Shown in pieces: positions 22,364 through 33,980 of a stretch of DNA of 64,000 nt. The stretch comes from Topomyia yanbarensis (Eukaryota; Arthropoda; Insecta; Diptera; Culicidae). The notes beneath the pieces were generated by a model, which was not told the DNA's origin, made no database searches, and worked only from the letters and a program-made list of their open reading frames with translations. Each line of letters starts with the position of its first letter. Positions within the stretch are counted from its first letter, which is position 1. A program made the translations under genes and the position numbers. The DNA lies in NCBI RefSeq assembly GCF_030247195.1, contig NC_080670.1, positions 212,524,546 through 212,588,545 on the forward strand. Reading direction: 5' to 3'.

Positions 22364-22453
22364 GGGGCCCTATTCTCACAGTCACGTCACTTAGTGAATA
22401 GAAGGAAATTTCCTTCTAGTCACTAGGTGACGTAACTGTGAGAATAAGGCCCC
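22364..22453. mobile_element. Palindromic MITE
   Basis: The 90-bp element begins ggggccctattctcacagt and ends actgtgagaataaggcccc. The two 45-bp halves are reverse complements with four mismatches and no loop. The compactness and high symmetry are those of a foldback MITE, and no transposase is encoded. It lies directly beside the 3' end of the R1-type element. Confidence 0.75.
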
Positions 22454-22479
22454 AGATATTATCCGGCGGTTTAACACCA

Positions 22480-23690
22480 CCCTGCTCCAACTGAGAGTTC
22501 CCCGGCGGCGAAATTTGTCTCAGTACCGATGTCTGTTTCACGAGTCAATTAGCTCCCATATTTGTCACGATTCTGTCGGACAATCCACGGTGGTGAATTT
22601 TCCCTATTGTAAATTCCTCAGCGGTAGCTTTCTCCAGATATCAATAATCGTTTCCGTGGGCCATTTAGCTCCCCGCTTCGTCCCGATCTATTCGATCTAG
22701 TCACCGATGGTGGACCTAGCTTACTCAACGGGTTAAGCAGGTATCGAACCTGTTCCAGTGACCCACTGCTAGCTGTTCGACGCGATCTTCTCACGCTAAT
22801 CCCTGGCGGTGGATCTAACATACTCACGAGCTATCCGGTAGGGTGTCGAGGTCGGTAGGGCAACTCTGGTGAAACCGGTCCGGTTCAATGGCGCGCCGAC
22901 GACCCGAACCTGGTGCTAAGTCTCGTACTACTCAACTGGTCCCCGAGGGTGGACCTAGTCAACACCGACGGAGAGTTCTCCGGCGCTGGAATTTCTCCCG
23001 AAACGCGATGTGTGGATTCACGTCGGCTTTCTAGCTGACGCCGCTACTTTGCTGGTCCCTTCCTTAGTTCCTCTGCTGGTCGAAGAGTATACTCGTAACC
23101 ATTCTGTTGAGAGTGTCCCAGATATGCTTGTCGTGGCACATCTCTTCGTCGATATTGTCAACTGTCACACTAGACATACCCCTTCGAACTTCTTCGAACC
23201 TAGGCCAGATTTTGGCACGTTTTCGCACTCCTGGCAAGGGGGTGACGAAGCATATCCGAACCGAAGCATTTGTTCACTGACACATTTGGGATGAATCGGT
23301 GGATCCATTTTCCTTTCTCCACGTTATCCTACTCTTGCTGCCAATTAGCCAACGAGTCCGCTCGGAACAGTTTCCTTTCATTACGTGGATTTCTCTGCTG
23401 GTTGCATTCCACATCCTCAGTCAGATTGATGCAAATGGGAGTCATACCGGCAATGACGCATACCGCCACCGACGATATCGTTCTGTACGCGCTCGCGACA
23501 CGACCATCTATTAGGCGAAACGTGATTGTCAACTTTCTCCGGTTTCACTTTGAGCTCAGCGCAACAGCCAAGCTCGATTCGCCATACATTAGTATTGAGA
23601 ATGGAACACCCGTCAGGTGTAAGTAGGGGTTTGCCCGCTACTCGGATTCTTGTTTGCCCGGCGAACCCTTCTTTTCAGGGCGGCCTAGGT
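22480..23690 (-). pseudogene. R1-type non-LTR retrotransposon, ORF2 C-terminus and 3' UTR, decayed
   Basis: On the minus strand, 23532-23329 reads RVASAYRTISSVAVCVIAG followed by a segment ending ADSLANWQQE. This is the conserved stretch after the reverse transcriptase in R1-clade ORF2 proteins. Further on, WIHRFIPNV and the remains of the terminal Cys-His knuckle (a QECEN word) follow with frameshifts to about 23090. From 23000 down to 22480 lies a 3' UTR with repeated ggtggacctag words (near 22708 and 22950; variant ggtggatctaa near 22810), matching the UTR at 45330-45740. It is probably the same insertion as 24660-27920, split by the insert between. It is not functional. Confidence 0.7.
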
Positions 23691-24659
23691 GCTTCTACAG
23701 AATTTCGGATTTTCGTTTCACAAGAAAAGTGTAAACAAAGAAATAAATTAATAGATTTACCAACTTTTATTCCACCAAATCTCCTCTGCTGCACTCTGTC
23801 AATGAAGTTGATTAGCTGCTTCTGACGATGGCGGGAAGGCGGGCGGTTTCTTCCGACCGGCCGGGAACACAACGGCCGCGTTCTCCTGCTGGTGTCGTTG
23901 GCTGCTCCGGCAGCGGTCCTTGGCTTTTAGCTATGGGGGTGAGCTTGGCTCCTTTGTTGGAACCTCCCTAGCGACGTTGGCAACGAATCGCCGGATCGTC
24001 TACTCGTCGTAAACGACCCCGGAAGTTACCGCAGTAAACTTCCCAGGGGGAACCTTTGCCCGTCCTGCTTCGTTCTCCTTGGCAATTAACTGTGGAGGAG
24101 AGCTTGGCTCGTTCGACTGATCCTCCACAGTGAGAACGGCACTGGTGTCACTTGGGTCCTTTTTATTTAGCCGGGGAAGCGAGTAGCTCCTTAGCGATTA
24201 GCTTCCCGTCTCGGCGACCCTACACCAGGACTTTTTCGTATGCCCGGACCACACACACTACACTGACGGATTTCGCTTGCCGTCACACGCGCGCACTGAA
24301 CTTTTGTTACGGTGGCGGGAAACTGTCCCGAAAAAAGGAACAAATCTGGAACGTCTGTTCCTGGCTTTCGTCACTTTCTCCCTTATCTCGATGGCCGCCT
24401 TCCGCACTCGACTATCACAAACCGCCAACCGCCTTGTCGCACAGCTGTCAAAGATGAGCAGCATAACCAGTACACACGAATTTTTGCAAGAGGAGAGCGG
24501 TAGCCTACCTAAGCCCTATGTTACTAATTCACAAACATAAAACAAAAATTTTCTAACCTATCTGTACGAATAAAACCGTTCACAAACGCGAAAATGAACA
24601 AAAATTTACAACTAAATGTGAACGGTACCGAACAGCGGTGAGCATAATTTTACGTAAAC
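23691..24659. other. GC-rich insert splitting the R1-type element
   Basis: The sequence is richer in GC than its surroundings. It has a small hairpin pair (ctgtggaggagagc against gatcctccacag) and overlapping frames of 60-100 codons on both strands, none recognised. It sits where the end of the reverse transcriptase and thumb should be. It could be the 5' UTR of another retroelement, but I cannot support a family. Confidence 0.35.
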
Positions 24660-26460
24660 AATACACTCTACGGAGTGTATACGCAAAAAAAGGGTATATT
24701 TCCACCCAGTGCTAAATTGTTACCCTGACGGGTTACACAGGAGACGTCTCGTGCTGCATCTTGCTCCTCCAATGTTCCTTGCCTCGATGGAATTGAGTAT
24801 CCACTGACCAGCACTACCTCCGTTTTTTGATAAGCTTGCTGCAACTTGACATCAGCCATCCAGATTTCCACGCTGCCTATTGTCTCTCCCGTCAATATCT
24901 CCACCTCTTCAAGGATCTCGACGATTATCGGCAGGACAGACAGTTGCAATATTGACACTCTATTATATTCCAGAGCGTTGGGCCTAGTATGGAGCCTTGA
25001 GGTACTGCCGCTGTGACCCTAATCGACCTCTGCCCCATGTTCGTTTCTAAACCAGTGCTCGGTTCTGTATCTTTTCAAAACGTTGTACAGATAGTCTAGC
25101 ACCCGCATTCTGTGCAGCGCTACGGCGATCGCCACCTACCTGGCACTGTTTTCACGGTGCAGTAGCGATTGCCCCTTCTATTTTGCTTCAATGCTTTCTC
25201 TACGCTCGCGATGACTGTGCGGATGGCGTTCACCGTTGAGATCCCTTTCCGGAATCAGAACTGCCTCTGCGATAGTCCGTTCTCACTTTCTGCGTAGTTC
25301 GTCAGCCTGTTAAGGATGACCCCTTCCAGAAGTTTACCAAGAGTATCCAGCAACGATGCTGGATGCCCTGGTGGCTTCCCTGGTTTTGACATCTGGATCT
25401 TCCGTCTATCCGGGAAGTAGCTTTCGTTCTGGCTTTTCTGTAGATCGCGGTCTCCAGTGCCACGTTGGGGATATTGTCCGGACCGAAGGCTTTCTTCGCT
25501 TTCAGCCCTTTTGCCACGATAAGGAGCTCGTTGTCTGCATCAACGTGCGGTATAGACGACCATGCGGTTGGGTCGTGTTTCGGGAAAAGACACGGTAATT
25601 TTCAATTTGTCAGCACACATTTCAGTTGGCGTCGTTGGACCCCTGATCTTGGCCATCACGACACGGTAATCGTTGCCCCAGGGGTTACCGTCTACTTCTT
25701 TACACAACTTCTTCTAGCAGGTGGATTTACTAAGGACTATCTCGCGTTTAAAAGTGGCCGTAGCCGCCCGGAGCATCACCTTATGCTCTTCTCTGTCTAC
25801 CTCAGATCTTTCTCTCTGATCGCGTTTTCTGGTTTCTAGGCCGCAGCCCGGAGGATGTTGAGCCTTTTGTTCCACCAATACGCAGCAGTTCCCTGGCCCC
25901 ATTTTCTTCGGCATTGTTATGCCACATGCCCTCGTTAATGTTTCCGACAGCTCAAGTGCATCCACAAACAGGTCCAAGTCCTATATTTTCCACTTCTGCT
26001 CGGCAATCCTCACTCTCCGCGTTACATTGCGATTCCGCCGATCAATGGTGTAGTGGATCACCTGGTGGTCGCTAGTTGTGTACTGCTCACCAGCTCGCCG
26101 TAGATTCCAGACTGTCTTTACGGAAACTTCGTTGCACAGCTTTACATCCAGCTTCCGATGGTACTACTCTAGTGTCCATCGTGGGGGACATAACAGCTAC
26201 ATACAAATACGCCGTAAATCCCGGCGATCACGAAGTCTTCGTGTGTACTATCCACCACCTCTTGGACAGGGAAAGCGCCTATCACTTGGATTGCCGCCAT
26301 CCCTGCAGTATCCACCACCCAGTTACCATTATCGGGAGGAACACGATACGGCACTGCTGCAACGCCACACTTCGTTTCTGTTGTCGACTGCCACAACAGT
26401 TGTTCTGCAATGCCGCAATGATTGAGATTAAGCTGGGTTATTTATCTCCATCATCATTGG
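24660..26460 (-). pseudogene. R1-type non-LTR retrotransposon ORF2: endonuclease and reverse transcriptase, decayed
   Basis: Reading the minus strand, 26396-26169 resembles the apurinic-type endonuclease (GMAAIQVIGAFPVQEVVDST). The linker before the reverse transcriptase is at 25977-25714 (ALELSETLTRACGITMPKK and SEVDREEHKVMLRAA). The palm begins at 25517 (AKGLKAKKAFGPDNIPNVAL). The AVPQGSILGPTLWN motif is readable near 25010, and the thumb-side GETIGSVEIWMADVKL and QKTEVVLVS lie at 24958-24668. These follow the R1-clade order. Many frameshifts and stops show that it is dead. It encodes no product today; the family moves by target-primed reverse transcription. Confidence 0.8.
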
Positions 26461-26464
26461 CCTG

Positions 26465-26745
26465 CATGTCATGTCGTTTAGGCTAGAGCCTTGTTGTCTC
26501 TTGCTGTATACAGAAGCCGTCTCCACTCTACTCGGTCTTGTTGCTGCTTGTCGCCAGCCTCGCAGTCTTCGAAGGGTCCGTAGGTCGTCCTCTATCTGAT
26601 CGATCTACCGTGCTCGTTGTGCCCCCCATCTTCTTGTTCCTGTAGGCTCGCCCTCAAGAACCATCTTCACTGGGTCGTCGTCCGACATTCTTTCGACGTG
26701 TCCAGCTCACCGCAATCGTCCTATTTTTGCGGCATGCGCATCATT
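26465..26745 (-). pseudogene. Nested fragment of a second non-LTR element (reverse transcriptase C-terminus)
   Basis: The minus strand gives KIGRLR, then AGHVERMSDDDPVKMVLEGE, then GTRRWGAQRAR and IDQIEDDLRTL. After a frameshift it ends DRVEWRRLLYTARDNKA and a stop. This tail, with a GHVxRM core and a final WRR(L/I)L word, belongs to a non-LTR group distinct from R1. It lies between ORF1 and ORF2 of the R1-type element, so it appears to be nested. Clade (RTE, CR1 or relative) is not settled. Confidence 0.65.
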
Positions 26746-26789
26746 GGCCTGCCTTCGCATTCTTGTACTCTGGCGCCCAAGAAGCCTCC

Positions 26790-27920
26790 CGTCATGTGGT
26801 GTCCTTTCCGCGCTCATTTGTGCAGAGCAAGCACTTCGATTGCTTTATGCAGTCTCTGGCAATGTGTCCCTTCTCCCCACATATTCTGCACAGATCAGAT
26901 CTGCCCGGTCCACTACAGTTTCTTACCTGATGGCTATAACCCAGGCACCTAGGAACCAATCGTAGTGAGCGGACCGCCCATCTGCCTTTGATATTACCGG
27001 TCGACGTAAGCTGGTTGGCGATCCTCAATCTGATTGGCATCTGCTCTTTCTTTAGGTTACATTGGACTATTAGCGCGCTCCTCACTTCGTCTTCCGTTGT
27101 GATCCCGTCCAGGTTCCTGCACTAGACCACTGCTTCCTGAACTAAAGCTGTCACCTTCGCTTCTCCTGTCACCGCTTATGCCACGAGTTCCCGACAGACC
27201 GAGCTCTTGATCAATGGATCTTTCTACAACTCGAACAGTATCTCGCCTTTCTGAGTGCAACTGTTTCTTACTACGTTCTCCCCCAGCACTTTCAGCATGG
27301 ATTCCTCTCTCATCCTTTTAAGGATCGCAGTGTACGTCACGCCATCGTTTGCTGTGATGACTAGAGCATCTCCCTTATATCTCTCCTGGTGCGGCTGAAG
27401 CTCTTCTTTCTTTCCATCCTTTTTTCTGAGTTTTCACTCTTCTACGGTTTCTACTGTTCGCCATTTACTCTCCATTTGTCGGCTGTTTCGCTGTCTTTCA
27501 CTGACCTTCTTGGGCCTCTTCGGTTCCTCCTTCTCTCCTTGTGTTTCCCTTACTCTTTCACAGAACGGAAATACCAGCCACCCTTTGGGATTTGCATGCG
27601 CTACCTCCGTGATATTCAGCCACTTCAGCTCTCTCCAGGAATGCCATCTGTTCGCATTCGGTTGCTGCTGCGGCGAATTTATTAGAATCACTAGACCCCT
27701 GATCTGTCCGTGCACGTTGCCCTTGCTTTTCACGAATTCGTCGAGCTCTTCGATTCTTTGCATCAGCTTCGTCACTTTAGGCAACCCAGATGGTTGGTAT
27801 CTCAAACCCGCTTTCCTAATGCACGGGGTTGATGCCCCTCTTGCTCCGTATTTACACAAGTCGTCTACGTATCGCTTCGTTATTGATTCGAGGGGGCCGG
27901 GTGTTTGACGGAAAAGCATT
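26790..27920 (-). pseudogene. R1-type non-LTR retrotransposon ORF1 (gag-like, zinc knuckles), decayed
   Basis: The N-terminal part is open for 161 codons (27919-27434) and ends KKVSERQRNSRQMESKWR. The C-terminal part (27085-26792) carries SLRLVPRCLGYSH, a degenerate first knuckle. A complete CCHC knuckle follows (CRICGEKGHIARDC), then CLLC of a third. This tandem arrangement is typical of R1/LOA/Jockey-type ORF1 nucleocapsid-like proteins that bind element RNA. The two parts are in different frames with a broken stretch between. It lies 0.5 kb from the 3' end of the ASCC2 gene. Confidence 0.75.
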
Positions 27921-28316
27921 CGCCATGAATTGGCCGCTTCTGCGAGGGCAGTGGGCCACGAAGGTCATAGTCTGCATAGCATATGATCCGAAATCGCCAT
28001 TTTTGCCAACTTCAGTAGAGTCGTAGGCCTTGTCGACTGCCCTCACCGAATTCGCAATTGATGGAACATCTCGCGGAACTGAGGCAGGATGACGCACCGA
28101 AAACCTAGGTGACTGCAATCCAAACCAGTCAACTAGATAGTTATTCAAAAGAATAAACATATCGGATATGCTGGACTGGAGTCATGTTTTCTCAATATGT
28201 TTTGTTTCATTCCCGTTTGAAAATCGTCTAACCAAGCGTCTAGCATGATATTTCAAATTAGAAAGTAAATCAAACAATTTAATATAATTTAATATTCCAG
28301 CCGGCCGCTTTGTATT

Positions 28317-28322
28317 TTTATT
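28317..28322 (-). terminator. Polyadenylation signal of the ASCC2 gene
   Basis: AATAAA is present on the minus strand, about 100 nt beyond the stop codon at 28424-28426. It is the nearest canonical signal downstream. Confidence 0.6.
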
Positions 28323-28423
28323 TCTGTCCGAAGCTGCTTATGGCATTTCTTTTCAGTTCACCCGTTTCATAGTCAAAATCTGCTCTATTCCACCCGACAG
28401 GCGCTCCCCTTCCATTTCACACC

Positions 28424-30818
28424 TCAGGACGGAATCATACCTTTATTTCGTTTAAACGTAGCTCCCTGCTTGCGATTATGGTTCGCCCGGCTCGATTTGT
28501 GCTCGCCCTTCTGTTTTCGATTCAACAGAACGGACTTATCCTGCCCTTGTCCCTTAGCTTTACCTACCACATCCTTTCCCGAACCACCACCCGGTGGCAC
28601 AAAACCACCCTGTCTAGCTTGAAACTTGCTTCTCCGACTTTCCTCGTACCGCTGACGAACGACTTCCGGATTCTCGCAAAAATCAAGCGTTTTCTTCCCA
28701 CCCGACTGTCCAACATCCTCCTCCACTTCCGCATCATCCTCATCATCATCTTCCAGCTCATCAACCAAAGCATTCCTCATCGCTGCCGTCAGTCGTACCG
28801 TTTTAGACTCACTGTCCGCCATCGCATCAAAACTGTCGTCATACTCATCATCGTACTCGTCACACACGTTCGTATATTCCTGGTAGCGACCCTTCATCTC
28901 CCGAACATGGCTCTTATCATCCAACATCTCCTTCAAGTTCTTCGGCTGCCCTGGCATTCCCTTACCCTTCTTCATCACACCCTTAATCTGATCGTGAACC
29001 AACACATCAAATTCATCTCCATCGTAGATATTCAACCGCTCAATGCCGGTCTCGACGAAAAGCGTATCCAACTTGTCCGCCGGAATGTACGGCTCCGTTG
29101 GATCCGCGTTCGCCAAATCCGGCGGCAAATTTCCCTCCAGAACAGCCGCAATTGCCTGCTCCACATCATCGTACCGGCTTAGTATCTTCCTCACGTAACC
29201 ATCACCCAAATGCGGAAGAACATCCAGCACCTTCTGAACGTTCGCTTCGATTTGCTGTTCCGGTGTAAGCACCGGACCACTCGCTGTACTCGGACCAGCT
29301 TCGGCCAGTTCATCTTCCGCAACACCTCCCGCTGCTTCACCAAAACTTTCATCGTCTTCCGGAAGCGGTTCCACATAACCATTGCTAAGACCATTTGCGC
29401 CATCTTCCAAGCAGTATGCATTCTGGACGAAGTCCATCTTGAAGGTATCCACACTTCGACAGGCTTGCCTCAGCACGTCCAAATCCTGCTCGACCGGGTA
29501 GTGCCGTTGGTAGTCTTTCACGAAGACCGGATCCGATAGGCATTCGGTTAGAGTGCACAGAAACTTGTCCGCTGGAATCAGACTACGCTGCGGATTGTCT
29601 AGAACAGTTTCCAACTGAAAGTTAACGATTCCTCGGAAAGCGGATAGCAGTTCCATTCGGGCCGTGTTCAGATAGGTCAGATAGGTTGATTCGTTATCCA
29701 TTGCATGGATGTTTTTGTAGAGGACGACGATGGTGTTATCGTAAAAGTTGGTGATCGATTGCTCCATGGCAAGCTCGGTACAGATGGATCGACAGTCCGG
29801 ATAGCATTCCACTAGCAGGGCAAGGACAGTGCTGCAATCTAACGTGTAGATGGCGAGATCGTTTAGCCTGGTTAGGCTTGCAATGTTTCCGTCGAGTCGA
29901 TCCGTTACGATTTGTTGTTGGATGGTTTTGAAGGTCTGAAAAAAAAATAAAATTTTGATTAGATTTAATCTTAATACAGGACTTCAATACTTACACTCTG
30001 CAGAAACTTTAATCCAACTTTCAGATCTTGACCGTATTTCGGCTGTAGCTTGAAAATAGTCTGTACCATTAGCGTCAGCACCTGCTTGTTGTCTCGTCCG
30101 TACACCGGCAGCAGATCGAACAACAGCGGAATCGATACCAAGTAGTGCTTGTACAGTAGCTCACCTAAAAATTCTTTACCGATCCAGCACCGGTCGGACT
30201 CCCGCTGGGTTATCATCCGACAGATGACCTGCAGGGTGGCACGATGAGCTGCTGAATAAAGTGGAAATACGGATGGTGAGCTGCGAGCCGCTCCTGCCAG
30301 GTAGTAAGGGACGGCGGACTGGGTAAATGAAACGACACTCTCGATGGCGCCTCGATTGTAAACCAACGTGGACCAGAAACTGAAAATGTGAAAGTTAGTA
30401 GATGAATGGCATTTTAGAATTTTGCCACAGATTACCGGTAATGTTCCAACCCCAGTAACCATTCCATATCTTTGACGAACCAGCCCGTTTCGCTGAACCA
30501 TTGCTCCAGAGCGGCACCTTCCTCTACCAGGGTGGTGTTGGCGCGGAACGGGAACGAAGTGTAGCGTGTGAAGATGCGTGAGTCTTTCCACTTTTCGTTC
30601 TGGAACGGACACGTAAAAAAAACAATTTCTTTGACCGTCAAAGCAAACAAATACAATACAAACCAGAGCTGGAACCGATCGTTCTATGCCGTCTTCATCC
30701 AGCGGAATCATCAACTCGTTCAGTGGAAGATTTTTTTCGTTCTGAAGTGAATTAAAATATTCAATTTGGATCATAAACTTGGAATTCATTAACTTACTTC
30801 AAAAGCAGCGATAACCAT
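28424..30818 (-). CDS. ASCC2: Activating signal cointegrator 1 complex subunit 2 homologue (CUE protein)
   Basis: Five exons join to 2160 nt, or 719 residues plus stop: 30818-30798, 30741-30664, 30599-30436, 30379-29995 and 29935-28424. Introns are 56-64 bp, all GT-AG. The start MVIAAFE is the only Met that splices in frame to NEKNLPLNEL. The N-terminal half matches the family's ASCC3-binding region (MEWLLGLEHYRFWSTLVYN). A CUE domain lies at about 444-487, with the ubiquitin-contact LPHLG at 456-460. Acidic runs follow (about 575-586 and 608-624), then a basic tail ending KGMIPS, as in vertebrate ASCC2. Length is close to the human protein (757). The family binds K63-linked ubiquitin and works with the helicase ASCC3 in alkylation repair and in splitting collided ribosomes. 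No frameshift is seen; the gene looks intact and stands alone. Confidence 0.93.
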
Positions 30819-31089
30819 GTTTATAGTGTTCCAATCTAAACTGCTCCTCGGTAAAAACTAGTGTGTTGGCAGTATTTAACGGGTATGAGCACAAAACTGC
30901 TGTATTTTACGGAATTTCACTTAAAACAAGAATTGCATGTGAATGTTGTTTACTTTTTTCACGGAATAACTGCAACACGAAGCAGCTGAGCAGAAATGTC
31001 AAAATCAAGTTACACGCTCACTAAAAATTACTCACAATATGACTTGGGGTACCCATTTCATTAATTGAAAGTCAGATGGCGCAAGGGTT
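30819..31089. promoter_or_regulatory. Likely 5' UTR and promoter region of ASCC2
   Basis: This is the sequence immediately upstream of the ASCC2 start codon on the minus strand. It holds no coding frame and no clear TATA box. The role is inferred only from position; a repeat begins just beyond. Confidence 0.35.
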
Positions 31090-31600
31090 AGTCATTTAGC
31101 ATTGACCCAGTGAGCAAATTTTCTGACAGAGACTGCTTTGCTAGATTTCTGTAAGTCTTGGTTTGGCAGCCCTGTTAGATTTCTGCGCGTATCCTGTCGG
31201 GTTAGTTGAGCTAGGGCAAACTCGGTTTCGCTCGTGTTTTTTAGCAAATTTTGACAGGAACCGAGCAAAACCCTGGCATAACTCGGACATAAATTGTGCA
31301 AAGATCCTGGTAATTCCTACCTGGTAAAATTTAGCACGAATCGAGCAAAACATCTGACAAAGATGTGGCAGAAAGCGTGCAGAGATCTTGGCCGTACATT
31401 TCAGGCTGGATTCTGGATAAAAATGAGCAGCATCGATTGGTTTAACCGCCTTTGTCAGAAACGGTTGTTGCATTTGAGCGAATTCGTTGCCAGAATTCTC
31501 GCACAAATCGCGCAAAATGCTCGCAGAAACTCTGCCAGCATCAATTTCGCTTTGCTCAACTTTTGCTAGCTTTCTGCTTGCCACGCTGACCGGGAAGGAC
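31090..31600. repeat. Probable MITE-like repeat rich in agcaaa words
   Basis: The roughly 500-bp segment has many scattered gagcaaa or gcacaaa words and gctagatttctg / gttagatttctg near-repeats. It begins cccagtgagcaaatttt and ends tgccacgctgaccggg. A weak inverted relation exists between ends. Both strands are open for 90-147 codons, a result of low stop density in the repeat words rather than coding. Family assignment is not possible. Confidence 0.35.
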
Positions 31601-31777
31601 CTTTTGAAAAGGAAGGATAGCGATAGGAAAAGGGAAAAAGGACCGTTTGCGATGGTTAGATAGAAGATGTTAGATGATACATGTCAATGGAGAGAAAAAA
31701 GGAAAAATTAGATGTACTTCCCCCGGTTGCCAGAAGAAAACCTGTCATTCCCGGTCAAATCATTCGGAATTTGATTC

Positions 31778-31900
31778 GGAATCCTGAATGGAGTCAGTAT
31801 GGATTCCAAATCAAATGCAACAACCGATTCTGAAACCGATTGAGTCGGAATCGGTTGTTGCATTTGATTTGGAATCCATAATGACTCCATTCAGAAATCC
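31778..31900. repeat. Long hairpin (53-bp arms, 17-nt loop), MITE-like
   Basis: The left arm (31778-31830) and right arm (31848-31900) are reverse complements at 50 of 53 positions, with the loop at 31831-31847. The central arm words are caaatcaaatgcaacaaccg and cggttgttgcatttgatttg. RNA from either strand would fold into a near-perfect hairpin. No protein is encoded. Confidence 0.8.
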
Positions 31901-32188
31901 GAACCGGTTCCGGAATGAGTTTAACTGGGTTATTGCGTGTGACATTGTATGTAAAGTCGAACTATGAGTCCAGGGGTACATATCTGTCTGTTGGCGTGGA
32001 TAGTGTGATCGCGAAGTTCTCGAGCGTTTGCATGTTAACGTGTTTGTCGCTTGCGCTAGCTTGTGTTGAACTTCGCGTGAATAAATTCAATGTTATAATC
32101 GTGTGGTCATTCGCATATTCGCATGTATTCTTGAATGATTGCACGCGGAACGTGAGTCTGATGTCCAAATTTTTAGTGCTAGATGCTA

Positions 32189-32714
32189 GAAGAGTCAGTT
32201 TCCCCATATCACTAGAGTTTCCGGTCATGTCGCCGTGGAACGTTTGGTTTGTAGTGAGTATGAGAGTCATTGCTTAATTGGTCCAACTAAAGGTATGAGT
32301 CTAGGTTTCTATAACCGCTTGCTTGAATATACGTAGATGATTGCAATTGCATGTTCGCGTTTGTAGCCAGGTTTGTGTTATCGCGAAGGAACGAGCGTTT
32401 GTACGTTTGGAATGGGAGAGATTGTGAGTGTATACAAGAGAATATTCAAGAGAAGAGCCAGTTTCCCCATATCACTAGAGTTTCCGGTCATGTCGCCGTG
32501 GAACGTTTGGTTTGTAGTGAGTATGAGAGTCATTGCTTAATTGGTCCAACTAAAGGTATGAGTCTAGGTTTCTATAACCGCTTGCTTGAATATACGTAGA
32601 TGATTGCAATTGCATGTTCGCGTTTGTAGCCAGGTTTGTGTTATCGCGAAGGAACGAGCGTTTGTACGTTTGGAATGGGAGAGATTGTGAGTGTATACAA
32701 GAGAATATTCAATT
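32189..32714. repeat. Tandem duplication of a 263-bp unit
   Basis: The unit starts agaagag(t/c)cagtttcccc at 32189 and again at 32452. The two copies are almost identical until the right one diverges near 32712. It is a recent local duplication with no recognisable content. Confidence 0.85.
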
Positions 32715-33980
32715 AATTGTGTGAGTGTTAGTATGAATCTAATTTAGGATATAGTAATAAAAGGGTTCATAACATGCCGAATAAAGAAATAAGATGCAAA
32801 GAGATTGACTAGAAGTGTATAAAATGACCGATAAGGTATACATCAGTAGTGGAAAAGCAAACTAATAGAACTACAACAAAAACAGGATTTCATCATGCTA
32901 TGCTGACCGGAAATGGATGATTCACATGTGTCGGTAAACTTATTGTAACTTAATTCACCAATCCAATCTTCCCGAATGAAAAGAATCGAATGAACACATT
33001 GAACATCGGATTTACATCTTAGTTCTACATCCATTCCCTGATCCAGCTGTCACAAATTCTCAGACAAACATGCACAGATAGACAAACGGCTAGCCCAAAA
33101 CCATTGTACTCTAGTACTAAAAACTAACTAATAGGTTTCTTCTGCCACATTTCTTTATTTATTTTATTGACCTGTACACGATGACGAAGCTGACGCTACC
33201 GCTCAGTCGGACTCAAACTAGGGTTAGCCCCTATGTTTGAGCAAGCCGGGCAAACGAGGCCCGTATCAACGAAAATGGATCATGTCAGATGAAGACCACG
33301 GGCCGTACAGTACCAACCCGTCCCATCTCAGCAAAAAATAACAAATCCTCGAAAGCCCCATTTAATCAGAGATCGCTTATTGGTTACTTACAAGAAACAT
33401 CAGCCATCATCCTACTCAGACCGAACAATACGTATGTCTCCTGCATATTCATCTCCTAGTTAATCAGACTGAACAAAACAAAAATCCACAGTGCTAAGTA
33501 ACTTAGCAGTTTTGCACTACCTTACTATGGGTCACAAGTGTGATTATCACAAGAATTTCGGAATAAAATTCAAAGTTTTTTTGGAGAAAAAAAAGAACTG
33601 AACGCAGAGGGGTGCTCCAGGCAGTAAGAGTGGAGTGATTAACAAAAAATTGTCCGTGTTGTAATAATTTGGTTATCGCCAAACCCTCCTCGTACAGGTT
33701 CAAGACGATATCTAGTAAAATGTTTGGATGATCAAAAAATGTATTAGGGATCAGATGACGACGGTTGGAGCTCGATGGATACAAGTCAGTTTGCTAACTC
33801 TTGCGTAACAGCGTCAGAGCAAAGAGTTACATATAACACCTGTTCCCTGCCAGATCGTGCCAATTTTAGACGATTTCCTGCATTGAGCGAATGCAGATTT
33901 GTAATACTTCAGATTTTTTAGATAATTCCAATCATGATACTTACTTGATACTTCATGGGCAACAATTCGCTTCGTTGAAT
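32715..33980. other. No recognisable feature
   Basis: This AT-rich sequence has short frames only. The stretch 33160-33340 has higher GC and could be repeat-derived, but I see no match within the window and no domain. Confidence 0.35.

Noticed and set aside
25302..25517. Active reverse transcriptase
   Set aside because: The palm fragment is open for only 71 codons and the remaining motifs lie in other frames with stops between.
28478..29182. Plus-strand open frame of 234 codons
   Set aside because: It lies antisense to the last ASCC2 exon. The minus-strand protein is clearly conserved in family order, and the plus-strand product is a composition artefact of that exon.
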